Shown here piece after piece: positions 41,828 to 56,883 of a DNA stretch of 64,000 bases. The position numbers and the translations under genes are program-made. A model generated the notes under the pieces. That model saw only the letters and a program-made list of their open reading frames with translations. It was not told the origin of the DNA and ran no database searches. How positions within the stretch are numbered: position 1 is the first letter of the stretch; each line of letters starts with the position of its first letter. Origin of the DNA: Citrobacter farmeri (lineage in GTDB: Bacteria > Pseudomonadota > Gammaproteobacteria > Enterobacterales > Enterobacteriaceae); the NCBI RefSeq assembly GCF_019048065.1, contig NZ_CP077291.1, forward strand, positions 744,001 through 808,000, in the 5' to 3' direction.

Positions 41828-42217
41828 ATGAGCAACGTACCAGCAGAACTGAAATACAGCAAAGAACACGAATGGCTGCGCAAAGAAGCTGACGGCTCTT
41901 ACACCGTTGGCATCACCGAACACGCTCAGGAACTGTTGGGCGATATGGTTTTTGTTGACCTGCCGGACGTCGGCGCGACCGTGAGCGCCGGCGACGACTG
42001 CGCGGTTGCTGAGTCCGTCAAAGCCGCTTCTGATATTTATGCGCCGATCGGCGGTGAAATCGTGGCTGTTAACGACGCGCTGAGCGACTCCCCGGAACTG
42101 GTGAACAGCGAGCCGTACGCCGGTGGCTGGATCTTCAAAATTAAAGCCAGCGATGAGAGTGAACTGGACTCTCTGCTGGACGCGACAGCGTACGAAGCTC
42201 TGCTCGAAGACGAATAA
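41828..42217 (+). CDS. gcvH: Glycine cleavage system H protein (lipoyl carrier)
   Basis: The 129-residue lipoyl carrier has the lipoylated lysine in [15 protein letters not shown] (Lys64 region) and the C-terminal [14 protein letters not shown]. It shuttles intermediates among P, T and L proteins and is a lipoylation target of LplA in this window. The ATG at 41828 (MSNVPAEL) is used; the preceding ATG at 41825 is one codon earlier. Confidence 0.98.
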   Translation: MSNVPAELKYSKEHEWLRKEADGSYTVGITEHAQELLGDMVFVDLPDVGATVSAGDDCAVAESVKAASDIYAPIGGEIVAVNDALSDSPELVNSEPYAGGWIFKIKASDESELDSLLDATAYEALLEDE

Positions 42218-42227
42218 ATACGCTTAT

Positions 42228-42299
42228 GCCGGATGGCGCTTACGCTTATCCGGCCTACAGATCGCGCCCAGGCCCGGTAAGCGTAAGCGCTACCGGGCA
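42228..42299. repeat. BIME between gcvH and gcvP
   Basis: Two REP units (GCCGGATGGCGCTTACGCTTATCCGGC and the CCCGGTAAGCG...CTACCGGGC type) inside the operon. Confidence 0.9.
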
Positions 42300-42348
42300 A
42301 ACCAGTCAGACAATCACGATTCACTGCACGTTTCAGGAACCATCGCCC

Positions 42349-45222
42349 ATGACACAGACGTTAAGCCAGCTTGAAAACAGCGGCGCTTTCATTGAACGCC
42401 ATATCGGACCGGACGCCGCGCAGCAGCAAGAGATGCTGAATGCGGTTGGCGCTGAGTCGTTAAATGCGTTGATCGGCCAGATTGTGCCGAAAGACATTCA
42501 GCTCGCGACCCCGCCGCAGGTTGGCGAAGCGGCGACCGAATACGCTGCGCTGGCAGAATTAAAGGCCATCGCCGGGCGTAACAAGCGCTTCACGTCATAC
42601 ATTGGCATGGGTTATACCGCCGTGCAGCTGCCGCCCGTTATCCTGCGCAACATGCTGGAAAACCCTGGCTGGTACACCGCTTATACGCCTTATCAGCCGG
42701 AGGTGTCGCAGGGGCGTCTGGAAGCGCTGTTGAACTTCCAGCAGGTAACGCTGGATCTGACCGGTCTGGATATGGCCTCCGCTTCGCTGCTCGATGAAGC
42801 TACCGCGGCTGCAGAAGCGATGGCGATGGCGAAACGCATCAGCAAACTGAAAAACGCGAACCGTTTCTTCGTGGCCGCGGATGTGCATCCACAAACGCTG
42901 GATGTTGTGCGCACGCGCGCAGAAACCTTTGGTTTTGAAGTGATTGTGGATGATGCGGCGAAAGTGCTGGATCACCAGGATGTGTTCGGCGTGCTGTTAC
43001 AGCAGGTGGGAACCACCGGTGAAGTCCACGACTACAGCGCGCTGATGAGTGAACTGAAGTCACGCAAAGTGATTGTCAGCGTTGCTGCCGATTTTATGGC
43101 TCTGGTTCTGCTGACCGCACCGGGCAAACAGGGTGCGGACATTGTTTTCGGCTCTGCGCAACGTTTTGGTGTACCGATGGGCTACGGCGGCCCGCACGCG
43201 GCATTCTTCGCCGCGAAAGATGAATTCAAACGCTCCATGCCTGGCCGTATTATCGGTGTATCGAAAGATGCGGCGGGCAATACCGCGCTGCGCATGGCGA
43301 TGCAGACTCGTGAGCAGCATATTCGCCGCGAGAAAGCGAACTCCAACATTTGTACCTCTCAGGTGCTGCTGGCGAATATTGCCAGTCTGTATGCCGTTTA
43401 TCATGGCCCCGTTGGTCTGAAACGCATTGCGAATCGTATTCACCGTCTGACCGACATTCTGGCGGCAGGCCTGCAACAGAAAGGGTTGAAACTGCGCCAC
43501 GCCCACTATTTCGACACGTTGTGCGTGGAAGTGGCGGACAAAGCGGCGGTGCTGGCGCGTGCGCAAGCGGCAGAAATCAACCTGCGCAGTGATATTCATA
43601 ACGCGGTAGGGATGACGCTCGACGAAACCACCACCCGTGAAAATATCATGCAGTTGTTCAATGTTCTGCTGGGCGACAGCCACGGTCTGAACATCGACAC
43701 GCTGGATAAAGAGGTGGCGCACGACAGCCGTTCCATTCAGGAAAGTATGTTGCGCGATGACGCTATCCTGAGCCACCCGGTATTCAATCGCTATCACAGC
43801 GAAACTGAGATGATGCGCTACATGCATTCGCTGGAGCGTAAAGATTTGGCGCTGAATCAGGCGATGATCCCGCTGGGTTCTTGCACCATGAAGCTGAACG
43901 CGGCGGCGGAGATGATCCCAATCACCTGGCCGGAATTTGCTGAACTGCATCCGTTCTGTCCGCCAGAACAGGCGGAAGGCTACCACCAGATGATCGGCCA
44001 GCTTTCTGACTGGCTGGTCAAACTGACCGGTTACGATGCGGTCTGCATGCAGCCGAACTCCGGCGCACAGGGGGAATACGCCGGGTTGCTGGCGATCCGT
44101 CATTACCACGAAAGCCGCAACGAAGGGCATCGTGATATTTGTCTGATCCCGGCCTCTGCGCATGGGACTAACCCGGCGTCTGCACAGATGGCGGGTATGC
44201 AGGTAGTAGTGGTGGCCTGTGATAAAAACGGCAATATTGATCTCAGCGATCTGCGTAACAAAGCCGGTCAGGCGGGCGAAAACCTTTCCTGCATCATGGT
44301 GACCTATCCGTCCACTCACGGTGTTTACGAAGAGACTATCCGTGAAGTGTGCGAGATCGTGCATCAGTTCGGTGGTCAGGTTTATCTCGATGGCGCAAAC
44401 ATGAACGCTCAGGTGGGCATCACCTCTCCGGGCTTTATCGGTGCTGACGTTTCACACCTTAACCTGCATAAAACCTTCTGTATTCCGCACGGTGGTGGCG
44501 GTCCGGGTATGGGACCCATTGGTGTGAAATCGCACCTGGCACCGTTTGTACCGGGACACAGCGTGGTGCAAATTGAAGGAATGCTGACCCGTCAGGGCGC
44601 GGTCTCTGCTGCACCGTTCGGCAGTGCATCGATTCTACCGATCAGCTGGATGTACATCCGCATGATGGGCGCGGAAGGGCTGAAGCAGGCAAGCCAGGTA
44701 GCGATTCTGAATGCCAACTACATCGCCAGCCGCCTGAAAGACGCGTTCCCGGTTCTGTATACCGGTCGCGATGGTCGCGTGGCGCACGAGTGTATTCTCG
44801 ATATTCGTCCACTGAAAGAAGAGACAGGCATCAGTGAACTGGATATTGCCAAACGCTTGATCGACTACGGCTTCCACGCGCCAACCATGTCGTTCCCGGT
44901 TGCGGGTACGCTGATGGTTGAACCAACGGAATCTGAAAGCAAAGTGGAACTGGATCGCTTTATCAACGCCATGCTGGCGATTCGCGCAGAAATTGACAGC
45001 GTGAAAGCGGGTGTCTGGTCGCTGGAAGATAACCCCCTGGTTAATGCGCCGCATACCCAGAATGAGCTGGTGGCAGAGTGGAATCACGGTTACAGCCGTG
45101 AAGTCGCCGTATTCCCGGCGGGGGTTGCGAACAAGTACTGGCCTACCGTGAAGCGTCTTGATGACGTTTACGGCGACCGTAATCTGTTCTGCTCCTGCGT
45201 GCCGATGAGCGAATACCAGTAA
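42349..45222 (+). CDS. gcvP: Glycine dehydrogenase (P protein)
   Basis: The 957-residue PLP decarboxylase has the exact K-12 length. The two halves are visible, with the PLP lysine in [16 protein letters not shown] near residue 706 and the glycine-rich loop after it. It decarboxylates glycine and loads GcvH. The start at 42349 ([10 protein letters not shown]) is chosen because the in-frame region before it is the BIME. A terminator follows 22 nt after the stop. Confidence 0.98.
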   Translation: MTQTLSQLENSGAFIERHIGPDAAQQQEMLNAVGAESLNALIGQIVPKDIQLATPPQVGEAATEYAALAELKAIAGRNKRFTSYIGMGYTAVQLPPVILRNMLENPGWYTAYTPYQPEVSQGRLEALLNFQQVTLDLTGLDMASASLLDEATAAAEAMAMAKRISKLKNANRFFVAADVHPQTLDVVRTRAETFGFEVIVDDAAKVLDHQDVFGVLLQQVGTTGEVHDYSALMSELKSRKVIVSVAADFMALVLLTAPGKQGADIVFGSAQRFGVPMGYGGPHAAFFAAKDEFKRSMPGRIIGVSKDAAGNTALRMAMQTREQHIRREKANSNICTSQVLLANIASLYAVYHGPVGLKRIANRIHRLTDILAAGLQQKGLKLRHAHYFDTLCVEVADKAAVLARAQAAEINLRSDIHNAVGMTLDETTTRENIMQLFNVLLGDSHGLNIDTLDKEVAHDSRSIQESMLRDDAILSHPVFNRYHSETEMMRYMHSLERKDLALNQAMIPLGSCTMKLNAAAEMIPITWPEFAELHPFCPPEQAEGYHQMIGQLSDWLVKLTGYDAVCMQPNSGAQGEYAGLLAIRHYHESRNEGHRDICLIPASAHGTNPASAQMAGMQVVVVACDKNGNIDLSDLRNKAGQAGENLSCIMVTYPSTHGVYEETIREVCEIVHQFGGQVYLDGANMNAQVGITSPGFIGADVSHLNLHKTFCIPHGGGGPGMGPIGVKSHLAPFVPGHSVVQIEGMLTRQGAVSAAPFGSASILPISWMYIRMMGAEGLKQASQVAILNANYIASRLKDAFPVLYTGRDGRVAHECILDIRPLKEETGISELDIAKRLIDYGFHAPTMSFPVAGTLMVEPTESESKVELDRFINAMLAIRAEIDSVKAGVWSLEDNPLVNAPHTQNELVAEWNHGYSREVAVFPAGVANKYWPTVKRLDDVYGDRNLFCSCVPMSEYQ

Positions 45223-45244
45223 TCTGCTGATTCGACTATCTTTT

Positions 45245-45273
45245 AAAGGCGCTTCGGCGCCTTTATTCTTTTT
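45245..45273 (+). terminator. gcvTHP terminator
   Basis: AAAGGCGC pairs with GCGCCTTT around TTCG, followed by ATTCTTTTT. It ends just before the ygfF ribosome site. Confidence 0.9.
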
Positions 45274-45286
45274 GGGGGAAAATGGC

Positions 45287-46030
45287 ATGGCAATAGCATT
45301 AGTTACCGGCGGTAGCCGCGGTATCGGTCGCGCGACGGCCCTGCTGCTGGCACAGGAAGGTTATACGGTTGCCGTCAACTTTCATCACAATATTCGGGCC
45401 GCCACTGAGGTGGTGAACAACATTGTCGCCGATGGGGGAAACGCGTTTACCCTGCGCGCGGATATCAGTGACGAAGCGCAGGTTGTGGCGATGTTCGAAT
45501 CGATCGATCGTGAAAATGAGCCACTTGTGGCGCTGGTCAATAATGCCGGAATTTTGTTTGAACAAAGTACGATCGAAAACCTTTCTGCCGAGCGGATTAA
45601 CCGCGTGCTGGCGACCAACGTGACGGGGGATTTCCTCTGCTGTCGCGAAGCGGTCAAACGCATGTCTCACAAGCACGGCGGCCACGGCGGGGCGATCGTG
45701 AACGTGTCGTCAGCCGCATCGCGTCTGGGGGCTCCGGGGGAATATGTTGACTACGCGGCGTCGAAAGGGGCCGTCGATTCTCTGACGACGGGTCTGGCGC
45801 TGGAGGTCGCGGCGCAGGGGATCCGCGTTAACGGCGTGCGTCCGGGCCTGATCTACACCGAAATCCACGCCTCCGGCGGCGAGCCTGGGCGGGTGGATCG
45901 CGTAAAGTCGATGTTACCCATGCAGCGCGGTGGACAGCCGGAAGAGGTGGCGCAAGCCATTAGCTGGCTGCTGAGCGAAAAAGCGTCGTATGTCACGGGC
46001 AGTTTTCTGGAGCTGGCGGGCGGGAAGTAG
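45287..46030 (+). CDS. ygfF: YgfF, short-chain dehydrogenase/reductase
   Basis: The 247-residue SDR has the cofactor motif TGGSRGIG (residues 7-14), NNAGI, the catalytic serine in VSSAAS and YxxxK in DYAASK. It follows gcvP in E. coli too. The substrate is unknown. The in-frame ATG at 45272 lies inside the terminator T-run, so MAIALVTGG at 45287 is preferred. Confidence 0.94.
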   Translation: MAIALVTGGSRGIGRATALLLAQEGYTVAVNFHHNIRAATEVVNNIVADGGNAFTLRADISDEAQVVAMFESIDRENEPLVALVNNAGILFEQSTIENLSAERINRVLATNVTGDFLCCREAVKRMSHKHGGHGGAIVNVSSAASRLGAPGEYVDYAASKGAVDSLTTGLALEVAAQGIRVNGVRPGLIYTEIHASGGEPGRVDRVKSMLPMQRGGQPEEVAQAISWLLSEKASYVTGSFLELAGGK

Positions 46031-46040
46031 GGCAGGGTGT

Positions 46041-46119
46041 GCCGGATAGCGGCGTAAACGCCTTATCCGGCCTGTGGAAACAGAATCTGTAGGCCGGATA
46101 AGCGTAGCGCCATCCGGCA
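46041..46119. repeat. BIME between ygfF and bglA
   Basis: Two inverted REP units of the GCCGGATA/TATCCGGC stem type between convergent genes. Confidence 0.9.
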
Positions 46120-46124
46120 ACCCC

Positions 46125-47570
<1,446 letters not shown>

Positions 47571-47677
47571 TCAAATTAATACAAACTGAGTTGAGTCTAA
47601 CAAAGGGATGGTAAATGTCACGATATAACAAAATAGCGAAACGGTAATTTGTTACCGCCAAAAAACAGTCTGTTTTT

Positions 47678-48770
<1,093 letters not shown>

Positions 48771-48929
48771 ATTAAACGAACAACTGTTAGTTGAAAGTTG
48801 TATTTTAATATTTTGATTTATAAGGATTATTTATAATTTGATATTTATTTTGGCTTACAGGTGTTCACTGGAACCATTCTCAGTTACGCTAGAAGCGCAA
48901 TCACGAACGTGTTCGTTTCACCGGAGTAA

Positions 48930-49592
<663 letters not shown>

Positions 49593-49599
49593 TATTCTG

Positions 49600-49700
49600 C
49601 TGCCTTATCAGACCTACGTGAGCGTGCCTGTAGGTCTGATAAGCGAAACGCCATCAGGCAGGAGATGCCGGATAGCGGCGTAAACGCCTTATCCGGCCTG
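49600..49700. repeat. BIME between trhA and ygfZ, with variant REP stems
   Basis: Three palindromic units. The first two have CTGATAAG/CCATCAGG-type stems in place of the standard CCGGATAAG/CATCCGG, with complementary changes on both arms; the third is standard. Confidence 0.85.
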
Positions 49701-49705
49701 GAGAG

Positions 49706-50686
49706 TTACGCTTCCAGCGAATAGGGCAGCGGTTTGATGTGCAACGTGTTGGCATCGTCGCGTACGCGGAATACGCTGTCGGCTTCCATATCGTTGTTCA
49801 TCACTACCTGTACCAGTAGCTGACCATCATCCAGTTGCACTGCCGCGAGAACAGTGCCAGTACGACGCCAGTTCTCGCCCATTTGCATCTCAAGATCGTC
49901 CCCCGCTTCTGGTACACGACTGGCTTTACCCGCCAGAGACCACAATGCACGTTTGTTCGCCCCGCGGAATTTTGCTCGCGCCACCATCTCCTGCCCGGTA
50001 TAACAGCCTTTCTTAAAACTGATCCCCCCCAGCGCCTGAAGGTTGGTCGCCTGCGGAATGAACTGCGCGCTGTTGGCGGAATCAATCACCGGAAGTCCGG
50101 CCTCAATATCCAGCGCCAGCCACTGCTGACTGTTATTCAGTTCGGCTTCGCCGCGCAGTTTTTCGGTCACCGTTTCCGCGGTTGTCACATCCGTAATCAA
50201 CAGGAAGCGTTCCACCGGATGTTCAAACCACAGCAGGGTGGTCGCCCCTTCACGCGTGACGGGCTTTTCGCTGTCAGGCAGTTCACTAAACAAATTCGCC
50301 AGTGCGGCACGCGCCTGGAAACCCGCAACGCCCAGCAGCACGCGCTCATCGTCTGGGGCGATCGTCACTTTCGAGAACACGGCGTATTTTTTCAGTTCAG
50401 TTACCTGCGCGTCGCGCAGACTGCGGCGTTCAATCCAGGCAAAACCGTCACCGTCGCGGAACAGTCGCAGGTTGCTCCACATTTTGCCTTTGGCGTCGCA
50501 ATGGGCGGCCAGGACGTGCTGGTGCTCAGTCAGCAGGCTCACGTCCGCCGTTACCTGACCCTGGATATACTTCTCGCTGTCAGCCCCGGTAATTGTAGCC
50601 AGCGCCCAGTCATCTAATGTCATCAACGTCACGGGCAAACGTGCAGACGCTGACGGTTGGCGAGGTGGAAATGGAGTAAATGCCAT
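49706..50686 (-). CDS. ygfZ: YgfZ, folate-binding iron-sulfur cluster repair protein
   Basis: The 326-residue protein is related to GcvT and has the family motif [18 protein letters not shown] with its redox cysteine. It binds tetrahydrofolate and supports iron-sulfur enzymes such as MiaB. It is divergent from sdhE. Confidence 0.96.
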   Translation of the reverse strand: MAFTPFPPRQPSASARLPVTLMTLDDWALATITGADSEKYIQGQVTADVSLLTEHQHVLAAHCDAKGKMWSNLRLFRDGDGFAWIERRSLRDAQVTELKKYAVFSKVTIAPDDERVLLGVAGFQARAALANLFSELPDSEKPVTREGATTLLWFEHPVERFLLITDVTTAETVTEKLRGEAELNNSQQWLALDIEAGLPVIDSANSAQFIPQATNLQALGGISFKKGCYTGQEMVARAKFRGANKRALWSLAGKASRVPEAGDDLEMQMGENWRRTGTVLAAVQLDDGQLLVQVVMNNDMEADSVFRVRDDANTLHIKPLPYSLEA

Positions 50687-50927
50687 AAAAATGTCCTGAT
50701 TTGCTTAACGCAGTGATAATGACTAATGGTAAAAGAGCTATTGCCCAATGCAAGCGCTTTGATAGTCCCATTTGTGCCTTATCGTCTAGATTGCGAGGCG
50801 GCATCCAGAAAACATGAACCCATTGACTTATTGGGGATTTAATTAGCGATCGCGCTTGTGGTTACGGATATTCCCGCAAAACAGGATGAAAAACACGTTA
50901 CAATAGCCGGGTAGTTCATTTGAGTGA

Positions 50928-51597
<670 letters not shown>

Positions 51598-51675
51598 GCG
51601 TGATGAGCGAAATACACTGGCAAGGCTGACGGCAAATACCGTCAGCCCGGCGGGGTCAGGTATCAGGGAGTCTGA

Positions 51676-52197
51676 TCAGGAATAGTGCTCGGCCATTTCA
51701 CCGAGAATTTGTTCGCACCATGCCTGAATACGCTCATCGCTGAGATCGTATTGATTGGTTTCATCCAGGGCGAGGCCGACGAACAACTGCCCCTCGGCAA
51801 TGACCGGTTTAGGGCTGGTGAACTCGTAGCCTTCAGTAGGCCAGTAACCGACGAATTTGACGCCTTTGATCGACAGTTTGTCATGCAGCATGCCCAGCGC
51901 ATCAAGGAACCACTCGCCGTAGCCTAACTGGTCGCCCATACCGTAAAGTGCGACAATTTTGCCTTCGAGGTGGAGCTCATCCAGTTGATCCCAGACGGCC
52001 TCCCAGTCCTCCTGAATTTCACCGAAATCCCAGGTGGGAATGCCTAAGATCAGCACATCGTACTGCTCCATCAGGGCCGGGGCATCATCTTTCAGATTAT
52101 GCAGCGTCACCAGTTCCGGGCCGATGATGTCGCGAATTTTCTCCGCCGCCATCTCGGTGTAGCAGGTGCTGGAACCGTAAAAAAGACCAATATTCAT
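51676..52197 (-). CDS. fldB: Flavodoxin 2
   Basis: The 173-residue flavodoxin has the FMN phosphate loop [14 protein letters not shown] (residues about 8-21), [14 protein letters not shown] and [15 protein letters not shown]. It is induced by SoxRS stress in E. coli. It is divergent from xerD, as in K-12. Confidence 0.97.
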   Translation of the reverse strand: MNIGLFYGSSTCYTEMAAEKIRDIIGPELVTLHNLKDDAPALMEQYDVLILGIPTWDFGEIQEDWEAVWDQLDELHLEGKIVALYGMGDQLGYGEWFLDALGMLHDKLSIKGVKFVGYWPTEGYEFTSPKPVIAEGQLFVGLALDETNQYDLSDERIQAWCEQILGEMAEHYS

Positions 52198-52297
52198 CGC
52201 GTAAACGTCTCAATACTTGCTATGACTTTGCGCGTAGTGTACCAGAAACCCGTATCATTGAGTCATAATGGCGGATTGCAGAATCAAAGAGGCTGAT

Positions 52298-53194
52298 GTG
52301 GAACAGGATCTTGCGCGCATCGAACAATTCCTTGATGCGCTCTGGCTGGAGAAAAATCTGGCGGAAAATACGCTGAGCGCCTATCGCCGCGATTTGACCA
52401 TGCTGGTGGAGTGGCTCGCGCACCGTCAGGTGTCGCTGGATACTGCGCAAAGCGACGATCTGCAGGCATTGCTGGCCGAACGGATGGATGGCGGGTATAA
52501 AGCAACCAGTACCGCACGACTGCTGAGCGCGGTGCGGCGGCTTTTTCAGCATCTTTACCGCGAGAAAATCCGCCCAGACGATCCGAGCGCAACGCTGGCA
52601 TCGCCAAAACTCCCGCAGCGCCTGCCGAAAGATCTCAGTGAAGCGCAAGTTGAGAGATTATTACAAGCGCCAGTGGTTGACCAACCGCTGGAGTTACGTG
52701 ATAAAGCGATGCTTGAGATTTTATATGCCACCGGACTGCGCGTGTCTGAACTGGTCGGGCTGACGATGAGCGATGTCAGTTTGCGTCAGGGTGTGGTTCG
52801 GGTGATTGGTAAAGGCAATAAAGAGCGTCTCGTTCCACTGGGTGAAGAGGCGGTGTACTGGCTGGAGACGTACCTGGAGCATGGGCGTCCGTGGCTGCTG
52901 AACGGCGTGTCGATTGACGTGCTGTTTCCCAGCCAGCGCGCCCAGCAGATGACACGACAGACGTTCTGGCACCGCATTAAGCACTATGCCGTCTTAGCGG
53001 GAATCGACAGTGAAAAGCTGTCACCGCACGTTTTACGCCACGCATTTGCCACGCATTTGCTCAATCATGGCGCTGATTTACGCGTGGTGCAGATGTTGCT
53101 GGGTCACAGCGATCTCTCCACCACCCAGATTTATACTCATGTTGCAACAGCGCGTTTGCGTCAACTTCATCAACAGCATCACCCAAGAGCGTGA
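52298..53194 (+). CDS. xerD: Tyrosine recombinase XerD
   Basis: The 298-residue recombinase (GTG start after AGAGG, VEQDLARIEQ) has the K-12 length. Catalytic residues are visible: TGLRVSEL (Arg148), VIGKGNKE (Lys172), PHVLRHAFATHL (His244, Arg247), LLGHSDLSTTQIYTHV (His270, Tyr279). With XerC it resolves chromosome dimers at dif. The open frame from 52268 has an unneeded N-terminal extension. dsbC overlaps or follows closely. Confidence 0.98.
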   Translation: MEQDLARIEQFLDALWLEKNLAENTLSAYRRDLTMLVEWLAHRQVSLDTAQSDDLQALLAERMDGGYKATSTARLLSAVRRLFQHLYREKIRPDDPSATLASPKLPQRLPKDLSEAQVERLLQAPVVDQPLELRDKAMLEILYATGLRVSELVGLTMSDVSLRQGVVRVIGKGNKERLVPLGEEAVYWLETYLEHGRPWLLNGVSIDVLFPSQRAQQMTRQTFWHRIKHYAVLAGIDSEKLSPHVLRHAFATHLLNHGADLRVVQMLLGHSDLSTTQIYTHVATARLRQLHQQHHPRA

Positions 53195-53217
53195 ATGCTG
53201 AGCGAACAGGAAAGGTT

Positions 53218-53931
53218 ATGAAAAAAGGTTTAATGCTGTTTACCCTGCTGACCACCGCGTTTTCCGGCCTGGCACACGCCGACGACGCCGCGATCCGCCA
53301 GTCTCTGACGAAACTGGGCGTGCAGAGTACGGATATTCAGCCCGCCCCGATTGCCGGGATGAAAACGGTGCTGACCAACAGTGGTGTGCTGTACGTGACG
53401 GAAGACGGTAAACATATCATTCAGGGGCCGATGTACGATGTCAGCGGCGCGACGCCGGTCAACGTGACGAATCAACTGCTGATGAAGCACCTGAATGCGC
53501 TGGAAAATGAAATGATCGTCTATAAAGCGCCGCAGGAAAAACACGTTATTACCGTCTTCACCGACATCACCTGTGGCTACTGTCACAAGCTGCATGAAGA
53601 AATGAAGGACTACAATGCGCTGGGTATTACCGTTCGCTATCTCGCCTTCCCACGTCAGGGACTGGAAAGCCAGGCCGAACAGGATATGAAGTCCATCTGG
53701 TGTGCGAAAGACAAAACAAAAGCGTTTGATGATGCAATGGCAGGCAAAGGCGTGAAAGCCGCAACCTGCGACGTGAATATCGCGGATCACTACGCGCTGG
53801 GTGTGCAGTTTGGTGTAAGCGGCACACCAGCCATTGTGCTGAGCAACGGCTATGTCGTGCCAGGTTATCAGGGACCGAAAGAGATGAAAGCGTTTCTTGA
53901 CGAGCACCAAAAACAGACCAGTGGTAAGTAA
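53218..53931 (+). CDS. dsbC: DsbC, periplasmic disulfide isomerase
   Basis: The 237-residue protein starts MKKGLMLF with a cleavable signal peptide (about 21 residues, cut after LAHA). It has the N-terminal dimerization domain and the thioredoxin fold with active-site CGYC and the cis-proline loop SGTPAI. It shuffles wrong disulfides and is reduced by DsbD. It is one residue longer than K-12 DsbC. The start at 53218 follows AGGAAAGG. Confidence 0.97.
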   Translation: MKKGLMLFTLLTTAFSGLAHADDAAIRQSLTKLGVQSTDIQPAPIAGMKTVLTNSGVLYVTEDGKHIIQGPMYDVSGATPVNVTNQLLMKHLNALENEMIVYKAPQEKHVITVFTDITCGYCHKLHEEMKDYNALGITVRYLAFPRQGLESQAEQDMKSIWCAKDKTKAFDDAMAGKGVKAATCDVNIADHYALGVQFGVSGTPAIVLSNGYVVPGYQGPKEMKAFLDEHQKQTSGK

Positions 53932-53936
53932 TTCGC

Positions 53937-55670
53937 GTGAAACAACAGATACAACTTCGTCGGCGGGAAGTCGATGAGTCGGCAGAGCTGCCTGCCGACC
54001 TTTCGCCGCTGTTGCGCCGCTTATATGCCAGTCGTGGTGTTCGCAGCGCCCAGGATCTCGAGCGCAGCGTAAAAGGCATGCTGCCCTGGCAGCAACTGAG
54101 CGGCGTCGAAAAAGCGGTCGAAATCCTCTATAACGCCTTTCGCGAGGGGACGCGCATCATCGTCGTCGGCGACTTCGATGCGGATGGGGCAACCAGCACC
54201 GCCCTGAGCGTACTGGGGATGCGCTCGCTGGGCTGCGATAACATCAGCTACCTGGTGCCAAACCGTTTTGAGGATGGTTACGGCTTAAGCCCGGAAGTAG
54301 TCGATCAGGCCCATGCGCGCGGTGCACAACTGATTGTCACCGTCGATAACGGTATTTCTTCCCATGCCGGTGTGGATCATGCCAGGGCACTGGGGATCCC
54401 GGTGGTGGTTACCGATCACCACCTGCCTGGCGAAACGCTGCCGGCTGCCGAAGCCATTATCAACCCGAATCTGACCGATTGTGATTTCCCGTCGAAATCG
54501 CTGGCCGGCGTGGGCGTGGCGTTTTACCTGATGCTCGCCCTACGCACTTTTCTGCGCGATAAGGGCTGGTTTGACGAACGTGGCATTGCGCCGCCGAACC
54601 TGGCGGATCTGCTCGATCTGGTTGCGCTGGGCACCGTGGCGGACGTGGTGCCGCTGGATGCCAACAACCGGATCCTCACCTGGCAGGGCTTAAGCCGCAT
54701 CCGTGCCGGAAAATGCCGTCCAGGGATCAAAGCGTTGCTGGAAGTCTCCAATCGTGATGCGCAAAAGCTCGCTGCCAGTGATTTAGGCTTCGCGCTCGGT
54801 CCGCGTCTGAACGCTGCGGGCCGGTTAGATGATATGTCCGTCGGTGTGGCACTATTGCTGTGCGATAACATCGGCGAAGCGCGGGTACTGGCCAATGAGT
54901 TGGATGCGCTGAATCAGACGCGTAAAGAGATTGAGCAAGGGATGCAGGCGGAAGCGCTGACCTTGTGCGAGAAGCTGGAGCGCAGTCGCGAGACGCTGCC
55001 AGGCGGTCTGGCGATGTATCATCCTGAGTGGCACCAGGGAGTGGTCGGGATCCTCGCCTCGCGGATTAAAGAGCGTTTTCACCGCCCGGTGATCGCTTTT
55101 GCACCGGCAGGTGACGGCACGCTGAAAGGCTCCGGACGCTCCATTCAGGGACTGCACATGCGAGATGCGCTGGAGCGACTGGATACGCTGCATCCAGGAC
55201 TGATGATTAAATTCGGTGGTCATGCAATGGCGGCGGGACTGTCGCTGGAAGAGGCGAAATTCGACCTGTTCCAGCAGCGTTTTGGCGAGCTGGTCACCGA
55301 ATGGCTGGATCCGTCGTTGTTACAAGGGGAAGTCGTCTCTGACGGTCCGCTGAGCGCGGCGGAGATGACGATGGAGGTCGCGCAACTGCTGCGTGACGCC
55401 GGTCCATGGGGACAGATGTTCCCTGAACCGTTGTTTGACGGGCGTTTCCGTCTGCTTCAGCAGCGTCTGGTCGGCGAGCGGCATTTGAAAGTGATGGTCG
55501 AACCCGTTGGCGGAGGACCGCTGCTGGACGGTATTGCCTTTAACGTCGATACCGCCTGCTGGCCGGATAACGGCGTGCGCGAAGTTGAACTGGCCTACAA
55601 ACTGGATATTAACGAATTTCGCGGTAACCGCAGTTTGCAGATCATCATCGATAATATCTGGCCTGTGTAA
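53937..55670 (+). CDS. recJ: Single-strand 5'-3' exonuclease RecJ
   Basis: The 577-residue DHH nuclease (GTG start, six bases after the dsbC stop) has DFDADGATS, VTDHHLPGE and the DHHA1 motif GGHAMAAG. It degrades single strands in recombination and mismatch repair. The xerD-dsbC-recJ-prfB-lysS order is as in E. coli. Confidence 0.98.
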   Translation: MKQQIQLRRREVDESAELPADLSPLLRRLYASRGVRSAQDLERSVKGMLPWQQLSGVEKAVEILYNAFREGTRIIVVGDFDADGATSTALSVLGMRSLGCDNISYLVPNRFEDGYGLSPEVVDQAHARGAQLIVTVDNGISSHAGVDHARALGIPVVVTDHHLPGETLPAAEAIINPNLTDCDFPSKSLAGVGVAFYLMLALRTFLRDKGWFDERGIAPPNLADLLDLVALGTVADVVPLDANNRILTWQGLSRIRAGKCRPGIKALLEVSNRDAQKLAASDLGFALGPRLNAAGRLDDMSVGVALLLCDNIGEARVLANELDALNQTRKEIEQGMQAEALTLCEKLERSRETLPGGLAMYHPEWHQGVVGILASRIKERFHRPVIAFAPAGDGTLKGSGRSIQGLHMRDALERLDTLHPGLMIKFGGHAMAAGLSLEEAKFDLFQQRFGELVTEWLDPSLLQGEVVSDGPLSAAEMTMEVAQLLRDAGPWGQMFPEPLFDGRFRLLQQRLVGERHLKVMVEPVGGGPLLDGIAFNVDTACWPDNGVREVELAYKLDINEFRGNRSLQIIIDNIWPV

Positions 55671-55775
55671 TCTGACCAATTTACCGTCACTATTCTCTAT
55701 AAATAAGCGCGTGGATTGGGTACAATCCCGCTCTTATCACCGCATTTTGACAAGTCCAATAAAAGAAATCAGACC

Positions 55776-56874
55776 ATGTTTGAAATTAATCCGGTAAAAA
55801 ACCGCATTCAGGACCTCACGGAGCGCTCTGACGTTCTTAGGGGGTATCTTTGACTATGATGCCAAGAAAGAGCGTCTGGAAGAAGTAAACGCCGAGCTGG
55901 AACAGCCGGACGTCTGGAACGAACCCGAACGCGCACAGGCGCTGGGCAAAGAACGTTCCTCGCTTGAAGCGATTGTCGACACCCTCGACCAAATGTCTCA
56001 GGGTCTGGAAGATGTTTCCGGCCTGCTGGATCTGGCTGTAGAAGCCGACGACGAAGAAACCTTTAACGAAGCCGTTGCGGAACTCGATACGCTTGACGAA
56101 AAACTGGCGCAGCTGGAGTTCCGTCGTATGTTCTCCGGTGAGTATGACAGCGCCGATTGCTACCTTGATATCCAGGCCGGTTCAGGCGGTACTGAAGCGC
56201 AGGACTGGGCAAGTATGCTGGAGCGTATGTATCTGCGCTGGGCAGAAGCACGCGGCTTCAAGACCGAAATTATTGAAGAGTCAGAAGGGGAAGTGGCCGG
56301 GATCAAATCCGTGACCATTAAGATTTCTGGCGAATATGCCTACGGCTGGCTGCGTACGGAAACCGGCGTTCACCGTCTGGTGCGTAAAAGCCCGTTCGAC
56401 TCCGGCGGTCGTCGCCATACCTCGTTCAGTTCTGCGTTCGTGTACCCGGAAGTGGATGACGATATTGATATCGAAATCAACCCGGCAGACCTGCGTATCG
56501 ACGTGTATCGCGCATCCGGCGCGGGCGGTCAGCACGTTAACCGTACCGAATCTGCGGTGCGTATTACGCACATCCCAACCGGGATTGTCACGCAGTGCCA
56601 GAACGACCGTTCCCAGCACAAGAACAAAGACCAGGCCATGAAGCAGATGAAAGCAAAGCTTTATGAACTGGAAATGCAGAAGAAGAACGCCGAGAAGCAG
56701 GCGATGGAAGATACCAAATCCGATATCGGCTGGGGAAGCCAGATTCGTTCTTACGTCCTTGATGACTCCCGCATTAAAGACTTGCGTACCGGGGTTGAAA
56801 CCCGCAACACGCAGGCCGTGCTGGACGGCAGCCTGGATCAATTTATCGAAGCAAGTTTGAAAGCAGGGTTATGA
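55776..56874 (+). CDS. prfB: Release factor 2 with programmed +1 frameshift
   Basis: RF2 is read as 55776-55850 then 55852-56874, giving 365 residues, the K-12 length. Frame zero meets TGA at 55851 just after CTT, and the Shine-Dalgarno-like AGGGGG stands a few bases before it, the known autoregulatory site: scarce RF2 makes ribosomes shift. The SPF codon-recognition motif ([10 protein letters not shown]) and GGQ (GAGGQHVN) are intact. Residue 246 is alanine, the more active state, not the Thr of K-12. It is followed by lysS, as in the prfB-lysS operon. Confidence 0.98.
55838..55853 (+). promoter_or_regulatory. RF2 recoding signal
   Basis: Internal SD-like TTAGGGGGTATCTTTGA: the AGGGGG pairs with 16S rRNA and CTT TGA is the slip site. 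Confidence 0.95.
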
Positions 56875-56883
56875 GGAACCAAC

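Noticed and set aside
55776-55853. prfB as a frameshifted pseudogene
   Set aside because: The early TGA is the programmed RF2 recoding site, and the rest of the protein is full length.
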